Source: Saposhnikovia divaricata (lineage: Eukaryota; Streptophyta; Magnoliopsida; Apiales; Apiaceae). From it: a DNA stretch of 64,000 bases. Position 1 is the first letter of the stretch. Every line of letters starts with the position of its first letter. Of this stretch, positions 22,669-33,505 are shown in pieces. The position numbers were made by a program, and so were the translations under genes. Location: NCBI GenBank assembly GCA_036435485.1, contig CM071598.1, positions 204,393,148 to 204,457,147 on the forward strand. The letters run 5' to 3'. The notes beneath the pieces were generated by a model. The model did no database searches, was not told the origin of the DNA, and saw only the letters and a program-made list of their open reading frames with translations.

Positions 22669-24997
22669 TGATAAGTGGATTTTATATCCACTTATTATGC
22701 GCTAAATGGACCTAAATTGGTGGTTTATCCTTAAGTATTTTGTGTCTTTTAATTAGTTTTATGTTGTTTCAAGTCTTTGTAGTGCAGAACTCACAGCTTC
22801 AGGTATCCTGGCGATAAAAGGTTAAAAGACAGTAGATTTCTAGCTCAGATGGACTGGCTACGAGGAAAAGGAATTATCATAAAGATGTTCTGAGTGATAT
22901 ATTCTTAAAGCAGGAATCCCGGTTGGAATTGTTATATTTTTTTCTAAGCAAAAGAAGTCCGGTTTTAGAGCCTCAAGAGATCGTAACTTGCATCTGGACG
23001 AGCAATGAAGAAATAAGAATTATCACAAGAATATGGAAAGTGATATTTTCTTAAAGCTGGAACCCCGGTTGGAATTGATATATTTTCTGTTAAGCAAAAG
23101 GAGTCCGGTTCCAGACGACCAGAGACCGCAGCTTAGACAATAAAGAATTATTTATATTATTAAATAATTTTATTAATTTAGAAAATTATATTTATAAATA
23201 TCTAATAATATTAGATATTTATTTTTATAATTTCTGGATTAAAATAATTATTTATTAATTAAAGATTATAAGCTGTGCGGGTTAAAAAGCAATTCTACGG
23301 AGCTGAATATTACAATTCAACGACCGCGTGGAGAAAAAAAAGGGCAAGTTGCTGGAAGCGTGTGAAATTGTCAGGAGAGTGGTTAGAAATTAGGCAAGCT
23401 AGACTTTTACACAGCTGACTTTGAAAAATTGTATTAGGTGTGCTAAGTTGTTCTATATATATGAGTGAATTGGCATAGGTTGAGATAAACCAGGGAAGAA
23501 CAATCAATCATTCTCTCTCTGAAGCAAAACCTCCTGTATTCAGCAACTTCTTTTTATAAACAGATCTTTTTATGCATTTTAGTTTTCTATAATTTTATTT
23601 TATTTTATATGTTTAAAAATTTCTGCAAATTATTTAATTTATATATTTCGAATTTCTGTAATTTTATTTTATTTTATACATTTTAATTTTTTGTAAAATT
23701 AGTATAAATTTATATTTTAGTTAAAGAATTAAGGGAATTATTAGTGGGCCTTTTATTTGTGGAACGAACCGAATTAAAGAAAGCAGCAGAGTAATCAATT
23801 TTGTTTCTCACATTTCGTTCAACACTCTACAAACTTGCAAGACAAAGCAGAAGACGCACGAAGGAGCAGTACTGAACCACGCGCAGAAAATTAAACAGCA
23901 TACTGGCGCGTGCAGCACACGCGCGGCAGGGGGAGAGTGTGCGCGTGAGCCACACGCGCTGGCCAGGTGCGTACAGAGTTTTTTGTTGCCGACAGTTTCA
24001 GACATTTGACACTTGACAGGTTAGTGTGTTTTACTTTTATTTTGTCCGTTGCCTTTTATTATTATATAATACTTGTTCTTTTCATTTGCTTTTTGTCCGT
24101 AATTTAGTTTTAATCGGTTTCTCTTGCTTTTAATTGTAAAAAAACTGAATTTTCGAAAGCTATTTTAATTCTAATTATTTTTATTTTTAATCTTGTAATT
24201 TTATATTTAATTTATGAAATTTTCTGCCATGATTTTATTTAATTCCATAAAGGTGCCTTGTTTAATTATGAACTAAACACTTTCATGGGGTTCTAATGTA
24301 ATGAATTGTTAATGCTCATGTTAATTTGATAGATAATTTGTGTTTACAATTTATATATAAGATTGCCTTGCATGGTTGTTTTAATTGAATATAGGTGAAT
24401 AGCTAACATCTATTGTACCAAATCTCTAATGATTGCGAAAGTGGATTTAGAGATTTAGGGTTTGCCATGCTAGCATAGGTATGTCGGCTTCTCCGCATTT
24501 TGGATTATAGTTTCGAAAGAACATTATTCCCCTATGTAGTTAATTGCGGAACTTGTGATTAAATTGATTGTATCACCCATTCACATAGACATATAGTGTA
24601 TTGGATATAATTAATGCCCTTATAACTTCTATCTCTTTTGTGGATGTTTATTTGGAATGGTGTGAGTTAATTGAAAGATGGCTCATATTAGTTTCGTGTT
24701 CCCGCTAGCATTCTTAACAATTGTAACACATTAATTCTTAATAATTAATAGAGCTAAAACATTCATGAAATTAGGACCCCATGCCTCTCTCATATTATTT
24801 TAAACAAATTAGCCGTTACGTCATTAGTTAATTGTTATCTGCAAATACACCATTTTTAGTTCGTTCATGCTTCTATAATTAACCAACATTGTTGAATAGA
24901 CATATTTACTAAAATAACCGAGTCTTCGTGGGAACGATCCTTATTTCCCTATATTGCTTTTTGACTGCGTATACTTGCGTAGAGAAAATAGCGAACA
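22669..24997 (+). repeat. 3' LTR of the Athila element
   Basis: 2329 bp, about four differences from 13266-15594 by eye (for example GTTAAAAA[A/G]CAA, TCAGG[C/A]GAG, GTGCCT[A/T]G, CATAT[T/A]GTG). It ends GCGAACA and is followed by GAGAT, which corresponds to 12581-12585 of the interrupted LTR. Confidence 0.93.
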
Positions 24998-25089
24998 GAG
25001 ATCGAAGAAGAGGGAGAGAGAGATACAGGAGTGGAGAAGAGAGAGAGATAGAGAGAGAGACTGGGAGAGAGATAGTTGCTAGAGAGAGG

Positions 25090-25146
<57 letters not shown>

Positions 25147-27484
25147 GGAAGGGAGAGTTCGAGAAATTGCAGGGGAGGGGGAGAGAGGACCACGGTGGGG
25201 CCCACAGAGGGGTGGCGTGGGGTCCACCATGGGGGAGGTGGGACCCACGGGTAAATTCCTGTAAATGATATTAGTAGAATAATAACGAAACAATAAAGAT
25301 TTCGGATTTTATGTTTTAAACAGAATTTAGATGAAAGGTTGAATATTCTTTAAAATGTGGTTTTAATAATTTAAATTGGAGTGTATTGCATAGTTAGGGA
25401 ATAAAATAATTTTGTTAAATAGTTTAATTAATTAAATTGGTGATTATTTTATTATTTTAATAAAATTATTTTGTGACCTAAATTAGTGATTTATGAATTT
25501 GAGTATAAAAGAGGGTTTAATTTATTAATTTGGAATATATTTATAGTTAGATTATTATTTAAAACTATTATATGATTATTTATTATAATTTAGAGATTTA
25601 TTGATTTTTTTATGAAAAGAGGATTAATTGAGAATAAATAGGATTAAAGAGCGATTTTTTTTAAGATTTTATATTTATTTATTTCCAAATTATTTTATTA
25701 ATCAGATAAGACCAGATTTATTTAAAGACTAAAAAGGGTTTTATATTTTTTTAATTATGAGATTTAAAGGGAATATTATTTAGTGAGATTATTATTAATA
25801 ATTATGGTTTTAAAATGAATAAAACTAGATTCTTGAATAATTTTGGTTCTGAGAGTTATATTAATTAAATTAGGGATTTTTCTGAGAATTTAGAAGAGAT
25901 AATTAGAAGTACAATTTGGATATTTTAATCGGTAGCAATCGTTTAAGAGATAATTAGTGATTTTCTGTTCGTGATTTATAGACTTAATAATTCGTTAATA
26001 AAAAAAAAGAGATTTTTGGGAATAGATAGAATTAAATACAGTATTATTTTAGAGAATGATATTTATTATTGGATTATTTAATTAGTCAGATTGGGCTTTT
26101 TACCGGGATTAGTACGAAATAGCTTAATCAGGTTGTTAAAAGGTGAATGTCGGGCTAATAAAGTGAGTTTTCATTTGGTTATAGAGAATCAGAGACGTGG
26201 AGCCAGGTGAATTATCGTACTGCTGAGCACAGGCAAGTTTACTAATCCGTACTCCATTGTTCGGAGTATTTCTATTTTTTAAAAATTCATAATTATGTTG
26301 ATTAAGTTTTCGATTATCAAAATCAAGTATTCTTTCGAGTGATTTATACCAGATTTTTATCCATGCAATTTACATACATATTATTGTTGAGCTGTTATCC
26401 AGACTTATTATATCATGAGCTGTTCAAACTTATTTCATGAGTTGTTCCATATTGTTGGTACGTTTATTGAGATTCTTCATTCGAGTTATATTTAAGAGTG
26501 GGGATATATATAAAGTAAGTTATGTATACTGATATGGGTCACCTCATTTCGACTCCATAATCAGAACAGTTTTTCATAATATTTCCTCTAATCGTTCGAG
26601 AGGGAAACTATATTATGGGTGTCTATTGTTCATTGCTTCAAGGCAAAAGTGACCGGAGTAACGCACCGGCCCAACTGAGTAGTATTTAGGGTGTGATCGA
26701 AACTTCGGCACATCCTTCTATCGATAGAAAACGAGTAGTGATAATGGATTGATCATCCATTACTTGAGTAGGCGTTATGAGCAGAAATCTAATCATTGAC
26801 ATCCTATCGGTTAATCGATGCCTGTGTGGTTCTGTTAACTAAGGTGTTGATCTGAGCAGTTGTTATATTATATTATCAATGGAGTAGTTTTGAGAAGTTA
26901 TTGATTTATTTTCGAGTAGCATTTTGAGAAGTTGTTGAGATATATTGGAGTAGTATTTCGAGATTTATAAGAATTTCTGAGTTGATCTCTTTTCAAAGGT
27001 AATTATATTTATAACTCTTAAAGAGTAGTAAAAACCTATTTTGAGTGAGTTGTTGTATTATATGATATCTGTATATACTTGCTGGGCATTCTTTGGCTCA
27101 TTCTTGCTATTTAAATATTATTGATCAGCGGCATCTAAAGACGACTCTAGCATGGCTGACTGTGGCAAAGGGAAGTGGAAGGGCTATTAAATTCAATCCA
27201 GTAGCCTTATAGTATCGAAGGAGGTTGCAAGATGGAACGGAATTGTTAATGCTTTATTATTGTGTGTTTGGTGTGTTGTAATAATACTTCAGAGATTCTG
27301 GGAGATGAGTTTGTATTGTAATAACTATTATATTTTGAGTGCTTGTTCTAAGACTATAACCTGTGGAATAAAAGATGGATTTTTTTTTTGAGTATTGTTG
27401 TAGATTATATTGTGAGCAAGTGTTCGAGTATTCCGCAAGAGTCGTGACGACCTGGATTCCTGTAAGGGATTTGGGGGCGTTACA
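24998..27484 (+). repeat. 3' LTR of TR-GAG, right part
   Basis: Resumes the TR-GAG LTR from GAGATCGAAG and runs to GGCGTTACA. With 11530-12585 it reconstitutes an LTR of about 3538 bp, close to the 3533 bp of the 5' copy. It preserves the empty CACTA site at 27129-27145. Confidence 0.9.
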
Positions 27485-27489
27485 TTAAG

Positions 27490-27804
27490 CGATTTTTACA
27501 ATTTTTATTTTCCGCTCTTTTGATTTACAATTAATCATAATTACATTATTATACATTACGGATTAATTTTATAAATATATACCACAGAAATTAAATTAAT
27601 CATATCATTCTCATCCTAAATTACTTATCTTGGATACTTAACAATTTTTTTTAAATACAAAATTTATTTTATTTGGTACATGCATAAATTAAATATTTTT
27701 AAAGTAATAAAATATTTACTAACTTATCGATCTTTTAATTTAAAGTAAATCAAATTTATACTATTATATATTACGAGCTAATTTTCATAAATATCAACTA
27801 CAAT
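27490..27804. other. AT-rich spacer between two retrotransposons
   Basis: About 315 bp of AT-rich host-locus DNA between the TR-GAG and Sirevirus target duplications. Nothing coding seen. Confidence 0.75.
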
Positions 27805-27809
27805 CATAC

Positions 27810-28820
27810 TGTTATTCCCAGATTACACACTTGTATAATTGTAGAAGGGGGGGTTGAATACAATTCTTGATATTTATAAATTTCTGATAAGAACTTCAGA
27901 AACTTATGAAGAGATAATTGCAATGTAAGAATTATACACAAACACATATAAAATCAGGTGGTTAAAATGCACCACCTGAAGCTTTTATTTGAAGAAAACT
28001 CTGTGATACAAAATGTACACAGCTGCCGTTTTACAACTCTTTGCTTCTAAAGATATTCAAGAAACCCTAAGCAAATATGTCTGTTTTCTTAACCTACAAA
28101 GAGTTGCTACACTTGGTTATATATCCCAAGTTTTACAAGTACTACTGGAATAAGATAATACTAATCTAATTCTAGTTGACTTGCTACTACACTCCAAATA
28201 CATATGTAGCCGAAAGGTTGTCCTTGTGTTCAGACATGTCTCCTGCACCTTTCTTGTATTCATAGTGTAAATGGAATGCTTCTTTCTTCTGTGTTTCCAA
28301 AGTATGGCTGCCATACTGCTTTTTGTATCTACTATAAACTCATGTGATCTGTCAGTCAAACATGTCCTTATCAACTGCTAATCTCCAGCTAATCATAGAA
28401 AACAGTGTCAATGATTATCCGTTGATGATGTATACTGACATCCGTTGATGATGTATAGAGCAGTATCCGTTGATATTGGGACTTGAGCTGTATCCGTTGA
28501 TAGAGTGAATTTGAGTTGTATCCGTTGATAGAGTTTAGTCTTCATCCGTTGATACACTTTCACTTAGACAGAATTACATAGCATAGCTTATTTACAATTG
28601 GCTACCCTATTATGCCTATCCGTTGATAGTCAACATGACTGTGGATAAAAACACTATCAACTGATAACATAGAGATACTGCAGTGTGCTACAAAACCTCA
28701 TCCGTTGATGAGCTACCTGTCAACGGATAGAGTTATAAATCCTCATCCGTTGACAGCTACAAAACCTTAAACAATTTGATTGATTGTGAAGTTATCATCA
28801 AGTACAACATATTCCTAACA
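27810..28820 (-). repeat. 3' LTR of the Sirevirus
   Basis: 1011 bp, TGTTAGGAATATG to GGGAATAACA on the minus strand. I see no difference from 39839-40849. Ten exact copies of ATCCGTTGA (nine) or TCAACGGAT (one) lie between 28417 and 28753, in the upstream (U3) half. A TATA-like TATATAA (minus) is at 28117-28123. Confidence 0.95.
28417..28753. repeat. Nonamer cluster ATCCGTTGA in the Sirevirus LTR (U3)
   Basis: Exact copies start at 28417, 28440, 28465, 28492, 28520, 28544, 28618, 28700 and 28745 (ATCCGTTGA) and 28720 (TCAACGGAT). The first six are spaced 23-28 bp apart. The pair 28700/28720 can form a 9-bp stem with an 11-nt loop. The other LTR repeats the same cluster about 12,029 bp further on (40446-40782). 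The location, upstream of the TATA box, fits a transcription-factor site array, but the same word is also in coding regions. Confidence 0.9.
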
Positions 28821-28836
28821 ATCTCCCCCAATTTAT
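28821..28836 (-). promoter_or_regulatory. Polypurine tract of the Sirevirus
   Basis: On the minus strand AAATTGGGGGAGAT runs straight into the 3' LTR (TGTTAGG). This is the typical Sirevirus form. Confidence 0.88.
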
Positions 28837-28993
28837 ACTTGATGGCAATAAAGCATAAATTCAGGACCTTGATGATAACAAAACATTCCTAAAGATATAT
28901 AAAGAACAATACATAAATTGTATTAAGCTACAATAATTGAAAAACTGAAAGTTTGAGAAATTTACAGAGAAGTGCTCCTCTAGACTGAGCAGA

Positions 28994-31900
28994 TTAGGAC
29001 TGTTTCTTTCCTCTCGTTGGCATCACCCTTGATTTTCCTTCCTTGGCAGAGTTGGACTCAATCTGTATTTGGAGTTGCCTATAGAAGGCATCTTCTTCAT
29101 CTACCTTTGGATTTAGCTTCTGTTGTAGCCATCTCAGGTATTGAGAACTAGCCTTTGGCAGTTGGTCTTCTAACCTGAAGAATCTCCTGTTACCATCTTC
29201 ATCCCTGAACTCCATCATCCAGAAAGGTTGGAGGTGGATTTTCTGTCCATTGTATGGGATCTTCATTTTCCTTGGTAGACTTGATGGTGAGTTCCAATCC
29301 CTCCTTATTTGTTCTATTTTGTCCAGTATCTCCCCTTTTGCTATCTTGGAGAACCCTGTGTATCTCTTGATTGCAGAGAACACTTTGGTTAAGGTATGAT
29401 AATTTTCTCCAAGAACCCTTTGTAGTGGCCATGTCCTTTCCGTTCCTCCCTTGTATACAAAGACCAATCTTTCAGGCAAATGTTTATATTTGTCAATTCC
29501 TCTTACTTCTGACAATTCATCCAGATAAAGATTCATGTCAGAGTATTCTTCAATATCTGCCTGATAGATAAAATCATCCTTGTTTTCCAAGATTGGCTGC
29601 CTGACAATTGCAGGTACCCTAGCAACTTGAATTGGTTCCTTTGAAGGTTGCTTCCTTGGTTTCCTTTTCTTCTGTGTAGGCTTCTGTTGAGGCTTCAGCA
29701 AGAATGAAGGAACCTCAATGGAGTCAAGATTCATTGGTTCCTCTTTAGGTACTATAGGCTCACCATGGAAATTTACATCTGGGTTGAATACTTTCACATC
29801 AATAGGTTGTGATGAACCAACTGTCTCTTTGTTTTCAGTTTCTGGAGAGACAGGCCTCCTTGCATGTGATTTTAATCTCTTGGATTTGGGGACTGATTTC
29901 CCTTTCTTTTTGAATTTGGGGACTTCCTCAGGTTCCCTCAATTCATCCTCTACCTCATCCAATAACTCTTGAGCCAGCCTTGCTTGCTTCTCATCTGAGT
30001 TTTCATATAGATATTCAGTGCTTGGTTGAGATTCTCTTAGCAGCCTTGAAGTTTCTTCTCTCTTAGCTTCAACAAATCTAGGATGGCTGTTGGATATGTT
30101 TAGAACTTTTCCATTCCTTATGATTACAGCCATCCATTCTCTTACACAACTGTTAGCCTTCTCCTTGAATTCCTTGATTGCCTTACCCATCAACTTCTCT
30201 TCATCATCCTTGGGAAATGGAAAGTCCAGTTGTAACTTGTTCTTCCCATTTGCTTTTGGTGGTGAGAAGGGTCTTGATTTGATGTAGGGTTCAAATTCCT
30301 TAACATGAGAAGGCTCAGCATCATAGAATGTAGGAGCCACAATTGCTGGAGTGAGCACCTTCAGAATTGTTGTAGATATTGTTGGAGCTGAGGTTTGGCT
30401 AGAGAACAGATTTGATGCAATAGATTGATTGATCAATCTTTCTGTCCTCATTATCCTTTCATAGTTTTCTTCTTTCATCTTTTGGAGAGCTTCAATTTTG
30501 GCTAGCTTTTCTTCTTCTGTCAAGTTTGAAAGATCAAACTCTCCATATAGAGGTTTGGATTTGCTGGGGGAAGCTGTGACAATGAATTCTTGTGGATTGA
30601 CCACTATGGTAGGCTGCTGCTCCCCCTCACTTGCTGCTTCCCTTCTTTCAGAAATTAAGATTTGACTTGAAGTTGCCACAGCCTCTTTTACTTTCTCCCC
30701 CTTTTTGTTAGCATCAAGGGTTTGACTAGAAGTTGGGGCTGCAACTAACCTTTCTAGCAGTTGGGTTTGCAGTTTCTGATGTTGAAGAAATTGCTCCATC
30801 TGGGATTCCATCTTTTCCACTCTTGAAGTGAGAAGTTGCACAGATTTAGCCAGGTTGTCTTCTTTGAGAAACCTTTGTTGCAACACCCTCTGAGTGGCTG
30901 TAGGAGCTAGTTGCTCTAGCTTGGAATCCACAGAGATTTTCACATCCTTGATTTCTTGTTTGACCTCCTCTAAATTGGATCTCTGAATCACCATTTGCAT
31001 CTTTTGTAACTTTAGGGAGTCAATTGCCTGTTGAAGAACAACCTTTCTCTGTGGATCTGCTTCTGGGTGCTCAGCCAGGGCAGATTTATATTGCCTTATG
31101 ATTTCCATATCAAGTTGGTGATAGGTGTAGTTTTGAGCAAATGCAAAATCATGAATACTGCTACCACCTTCATCTTCAGAGCTCTGGCTGTCTTCATCTT
31201 CAGAATTGTCAAATTCATCACTCTCAGCAGTGGTTGGCAGAGCTGCTATAGATTCCTTAGCTCTAAGTAGAGATTGTGAGGTGTGCACTAGGTGCAGTGC
31301 CTCCTCTGCTTCCACATTGCCCTGTTGTGCCAGAATTTGATAGGCAGGAACAGGGTGAGTAAAGGTTTCAGCATCCAGAGAAATGGAGTCAATCATGGAC
31401 TGATATTCTCTTTGAAATTCCATTTCCTTGGATGCATCCTCAACCCCCATTGACTCACTAGCAATGGCTGCTTCTTCCATCCTTATCTCTCCTGTAGTCC
31501 CTTCTCTCACCTCATCTCTCTTTTCTTGCATCAAGGGCTCCCCTTGGCTCACACCTCTCACACCCTCACCTTCACCTACTAAGGTGGTACTCTCCAACTC
31601 TCCTTTTGCCTGACCGGAAGAAATGGCCAGCCTCTCATTATTTATCTCTCCTTTTGCCTGCTCACAAGGCAGCCTCTCACTCCCTTCCCTCAAACCTAAA
31701 AGTGTTTCAACTACTGAGAACTCCTCTACACTTGACACTGGAATGTCAGATAAAGCAGTGGTAGAGTGAGTTATCAACGGATAAGGAATATCCGTTGATG
31801 AAGTAGTTATAGCTGTCAACGGATGGCTAGATAGAGGCGCATCCGTTGATGGAGAAACACTTGTCAACGGATGAAGGATATCCGTTGAGGAAGGAATAAT

Positions 31901-33505
31901 TATATCCGTTGAAGAGAAAACCAACACTGAATCTGTGGAGATTGATTTTAAGTTCGAGGCCACAGTCTGTGTTGAGAATTCTGGAAGGGAAGATTGATGG
32001 TCCAACAAATCATCTAAAAGATGATGACCACCAATTATAGAGTGGGGCTTCTCCAAGAATCTTAAAGATGGAGAATCAGGAATTGATGTAGATATCATAT
32101 CCACATCCAGAGAAGGAGTTGGTGATGGTGGATTGTAATGTGTATCGATTTGAAGATTAAGATCAAGGGGCTGTGACTCCACATTTATTGAAGTCACATC
32201 AAACTGAGTTTGAGAAGGTACAGTTTCCTGTACAGTGTGTGTGCCCTGTGATTCCCCTGTGGTTTTAGATTTCACTCTTCTTCCATAGGTTTTTGAGATT
32301 GGGCTATATGTGTCCCTAACCCTCTTGTGCAGTGTTCCTTGTGGGGAACTTGATTCAGTAGTCACACTCTTTTGGGAGAGTGTGACTAGAATTTGGCCTG
32401 TAGTTACATTAGCAGTCTTTTGAGAGACTGAAATGGTGGTTGCACTCATCTCTCCTTCCTTATCCTTAGGGCTTCTTTGATGTTCACCCTGTCCCTCACC
32501 ACTCACTACCACCTTCACACTCCCCTCAAGAGGTTTGGTAGTTTTTACAACAGGTGTCTTTTGAGAGACACTTGAGGTTTGCCTTTTAGAATGTGGTTTT
32601 GGAACTTTGGATTTGGTCACTTTGGTAGGAGCCTGTTTGGTCACAACTACAGACTCCATTGTGACACTAGAAGGTAAAGAAATTTGGGGGTTGGAGATAG
32701 AGGTTTCAAAGTTAGAGATAGTTACCTGAACAATTGGTAGATATACCAACTGTACTCCTGCATTGAGGTTCATTCGAATCAGGTCACTTAAGACTCTCTT
32801 CTCCTGAACAAAACATTGGAACTTGCTATCCGGGTTAGCAATGGATAGCTTATTCTCAGACACATGCAGTGCTAAGAGCATTAAAAATCTAGCAAAGTAG
32901 ATATTCTTGCTCCTAGTTTCCTTTTTACCCAACTTTGCAGCTATCTCATACAAAACTAATGTGCCAAAATTATAGAATTTATCATTTAAAAGCATACACA
33001 TCATTGTTAGCATGGACAGGGTAACAGCATCAAAATTGCTAATTTTTCCTGAAAAAGTTTTAATGAAGGCATCACAGAAGTAGCTCCATTCTTTAACCAT
33101 TCCTTTTCTAGCAATTTTCCCTAAGTTTTCAGTACTAAGGGCATAATTAATAGAATTAAGCATGGCAACAATTTCAGCATCAGTAGGTACTTTCAGACAG
33201 TTATTCTCAGGCAATTTTAAACAAGCAGTTATTACATCAGAATTAACCACATAGTTTTTACCCTTTAAAGAAAAAGCAATTGTACCGTCTGTGCCATTGT
33301 ACTCAGCAGATGTCCACATTTCTTCAATTACCTCGTGGATTAAGGGAGTGGTAGCCGTCATAGCATATGACAGTTTGCATTTCTTCACGAAACTCATCAA
33401 AGTGTGGTAAGCTTCTGGAGCATTCACTGTGTCAACAAAGGCCGCGAAATTGTTCTTCTCATAGGTAAACCCAGTGGAGGACATCATCTTAACAATAGGC
33501 GCCAT
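28994..33505 (-). CDS. Third Sirevirus frame, 1503 residues, function unknown
   Basis: A single uninterrupted frame downstream of pol, where many Sireviruses carry a so-called envelope-like gene, but more than twice the length usual there. The N-terminal 270 residues look globular and resemble plant transposon-associated proteins of unknown function (VVNSDVITACLKLP, MVKEWSYFCDAF, LLALHVSENK). Residues about 280-800 are Ser/Thr/Pro-rich and acidic, with a run of STDI and HPLT-like units at about 531-577. About 870-930 is a probable coiled coil (SVQLLTSRVEKMESQMEQFL). Lys-rich patches near 1195 and 1275 (KKRKPRKQ) could be nuclear signals. The last 150 residues look conserved and folded (YKHLPERLVFVYKGG, LQPFWMMEFRDEDG). 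I see no signal peptide and no convincing membrane segment, so an envelope role is doubtful. The start is the first Met, 507 nt after pol. Confidence 0.8.
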   Translation of the reverse strand: MAPIVKMMSSTGFTYEKNNFAAFVDTVNAPEAYHTLMSFVKKCKLSYAMTATTPLIHEVIEEMWTSAEYNGTDGTIAFSLKGKNYVVNSDVITACLKLPENNCLKVPTDAEIVAMLNSINYALSTENLGKIARKGMVKEWSYFCDAFIKTFSGKISNFDAVTLSMLTMMCMLLNDKFYNFGTLVLYEIAAKLGKKETRSKNIYFARFLMLLALHVSENKLSIANPDSKFQCFVQEKRVLSDLIRMNLNAGVQLVYLPIVQVTISNFETSISNPQISLPSSVTMESVVVTKQAPTKVTKSKVPKPHSKRQTSSVSQKTPVVKTTKPLEGSVKVVVSGEGQGEHQRSPKDKEGEMSATTISVSQKTANVTTGQILVTLSQKSVTTESSSPQGTLHKRVRDTYSPISKTYGRRVKSKTTGESQGTHTVQETVPSQTQFDVTSINVESQPLDLNLQIDTHYNPPSPTPSLDVDMISTSIPDSPSLRFLEKPHSIIGGHHLLDDLLDHQSSLPEFSTQTVASNLKSISTDSVLVFSSTDIIIPSSTDILHPLTSVSPSTDAPLSSHPLTAITTSSTDIPYPLITHSTTALSDIPVSSVEEFSVVETLLGLREGSERLPCEQAKGEINNERLAISSGQAKGELESTTLVGEGEGVRGVSQGEPLMQEKRDEVREGTTGEIRMEEAAIASESMGVEDASKEMEFQREYQSMIDSISLDAETFTHPVPAYQILAQQGNVEAEEALHLVHTSQSLLRAKESIAALPTTAESDEFDNSEDEDSQSSEDEGGSSIHDFAFAQNYTYHQLDMEIIRQYKSALAEHPEADPQRKVVLQQAIDSLKLQKMQMVIQRSNLEEVKQEIKDVKISVDSKLEQLAPTATQRVLQQRFLKEDNLAKSVQLLTSRVEKMESQMEQFLQHQKLQTQLLERLVAAPTSSQTLDANKKGEKVKEAVATSSQILISERREAASEGEQQPTIVVNPQEFIVTASPSKSKPLYGEFDLSNLTEEEKLAKIEALQKMKEENYERIMRTERLINQSIASNLFSSQTSAPTISTTILKVLTPAIVAPTFYDAEPSHVKEFEPYIKSRPFSPPKANGKNKLQLDFPFPKDDEEKLMGKAIKEFKEKANSCVREWMAVIIRNGKVLNISNSHPRFVEAKREETSRLLRESQPSTEYLYENSDEKQARLAQELLDEVEDELREPEEVPKFKKKGKSVPKSKRLKSHARRPVSPETENKETVGSSQPIDVKVFNPDVNFHGEPIVPKEEPMNLDSIEVPSFLLKPQQKPTQKKRKPRKQPSKEPIQVARVPAIVRQPILENKDDFIYQADIEEYSDMNLYLDELSEVRGIDKYKHLPERLVFVYKGGTERTWPLQRVLGENYHTLTKVFSAIKRYTGFSKIAKGEILDKIEQIRRDWNSPSSLPRKMKIPYNGQKIHLQPFWMMEFRDEDGNRRFFRLEDQLPKASSQYLRWLQQKLNPKVDEEDAFYRQLQIQIESNSAKEGKSRVMPTRGKKQS
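31774..31912. repeat. Nonamer/hairpin cluster inside the third Sirevirus frame
   Basis: Seven exact copies in 139 bp: TCAACGGAT at 31774, 31816 and 31864; ATCCGTTGA at 31790, 31841, 31880 and 31904. The pair at 31773-31799 forms an 11-bp perfect stem with a 5-nt loop; 31864-31888 forms a 9-bp stem with a 7-nt loop. On the coding strand they read as Ser-Thr-Asp in one orientation and (His/Tyr)-Pro-Leu in the other. Confidence 0.9.

Larger units (their letters stand above)
13266..24997 (+). mobile_element. Athila-lineage Ty3/Gypsy LTR retrotransposon
   Basis: Complete 11.7-kb element with 2329-bp LTRs (TGATAAGTGG...GCGAACA), a primer site matching aspartate tRNA, gag and pol in one frame separated by a single UGA, about 1.5 kb of 3' noncoding DNA and a polypurine tract. 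The RT, RNase H and integrase sequence style ([19 protein letters not shown]) and the tRNA-Asp primer site place it in the Athila lineage of non-chromodomain Gypsy elements. No envelope-like frame is present after pol, unlike some Athila members. I count about four differences between the LTRs, which implies a recent insertion. It lies inside the TR-GAG 3' LTR. Confidence 0.93.
3298..27484 (+). mobile_element. TR-GAG retrotransposon (Gag-only Ty3/Gypsy) with nested insertions
   Basis: The element begins TGTAATATTCG and ends GGCGTTACA, flanked on both sides by TTAAG (3293-3297 and 27485-27489), a perfect 5-bp target duplication. It has two long LTRs, a primer binding site, one gag frame, a polypurine tract and no pol. 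Without the nested CACTA and Athila insertions it would be about 8.9 kb: LTRs of about 3.53 kb and an internal region of 1798 bp (9732-11529). This architecture matches the TR-GAG class described in plants, non-autonomous elements that keep only Gag. The gag and the end of the internal region look like a Tekay-type chromovirus. Reverse transcriptase and integrase must come from a related full element. I counted about 15 differences between the LTRs, so the insertion is recent. Confidence 0.9.

Noticed and set aside
12581..24997. Athila as a simple nested insertion with a 5-bp duplication
   Set aside because: Host sequence runs about 115 bp beyond the target site on the left and is followed by Athila internal sequence rather than the LTR.
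28117..28374. 85-codon frame in both Sirevirus LTRs
   Set aside because: It spans the TATA box region of the LTR; it is duplicated only because the LTRs are identical.
28417..28753. Regularly spaced nonamers as a CRISPR-like array
   Set aside because: Plant transposon context, a 9-bp repeat, irregular spacers and no cas genes.
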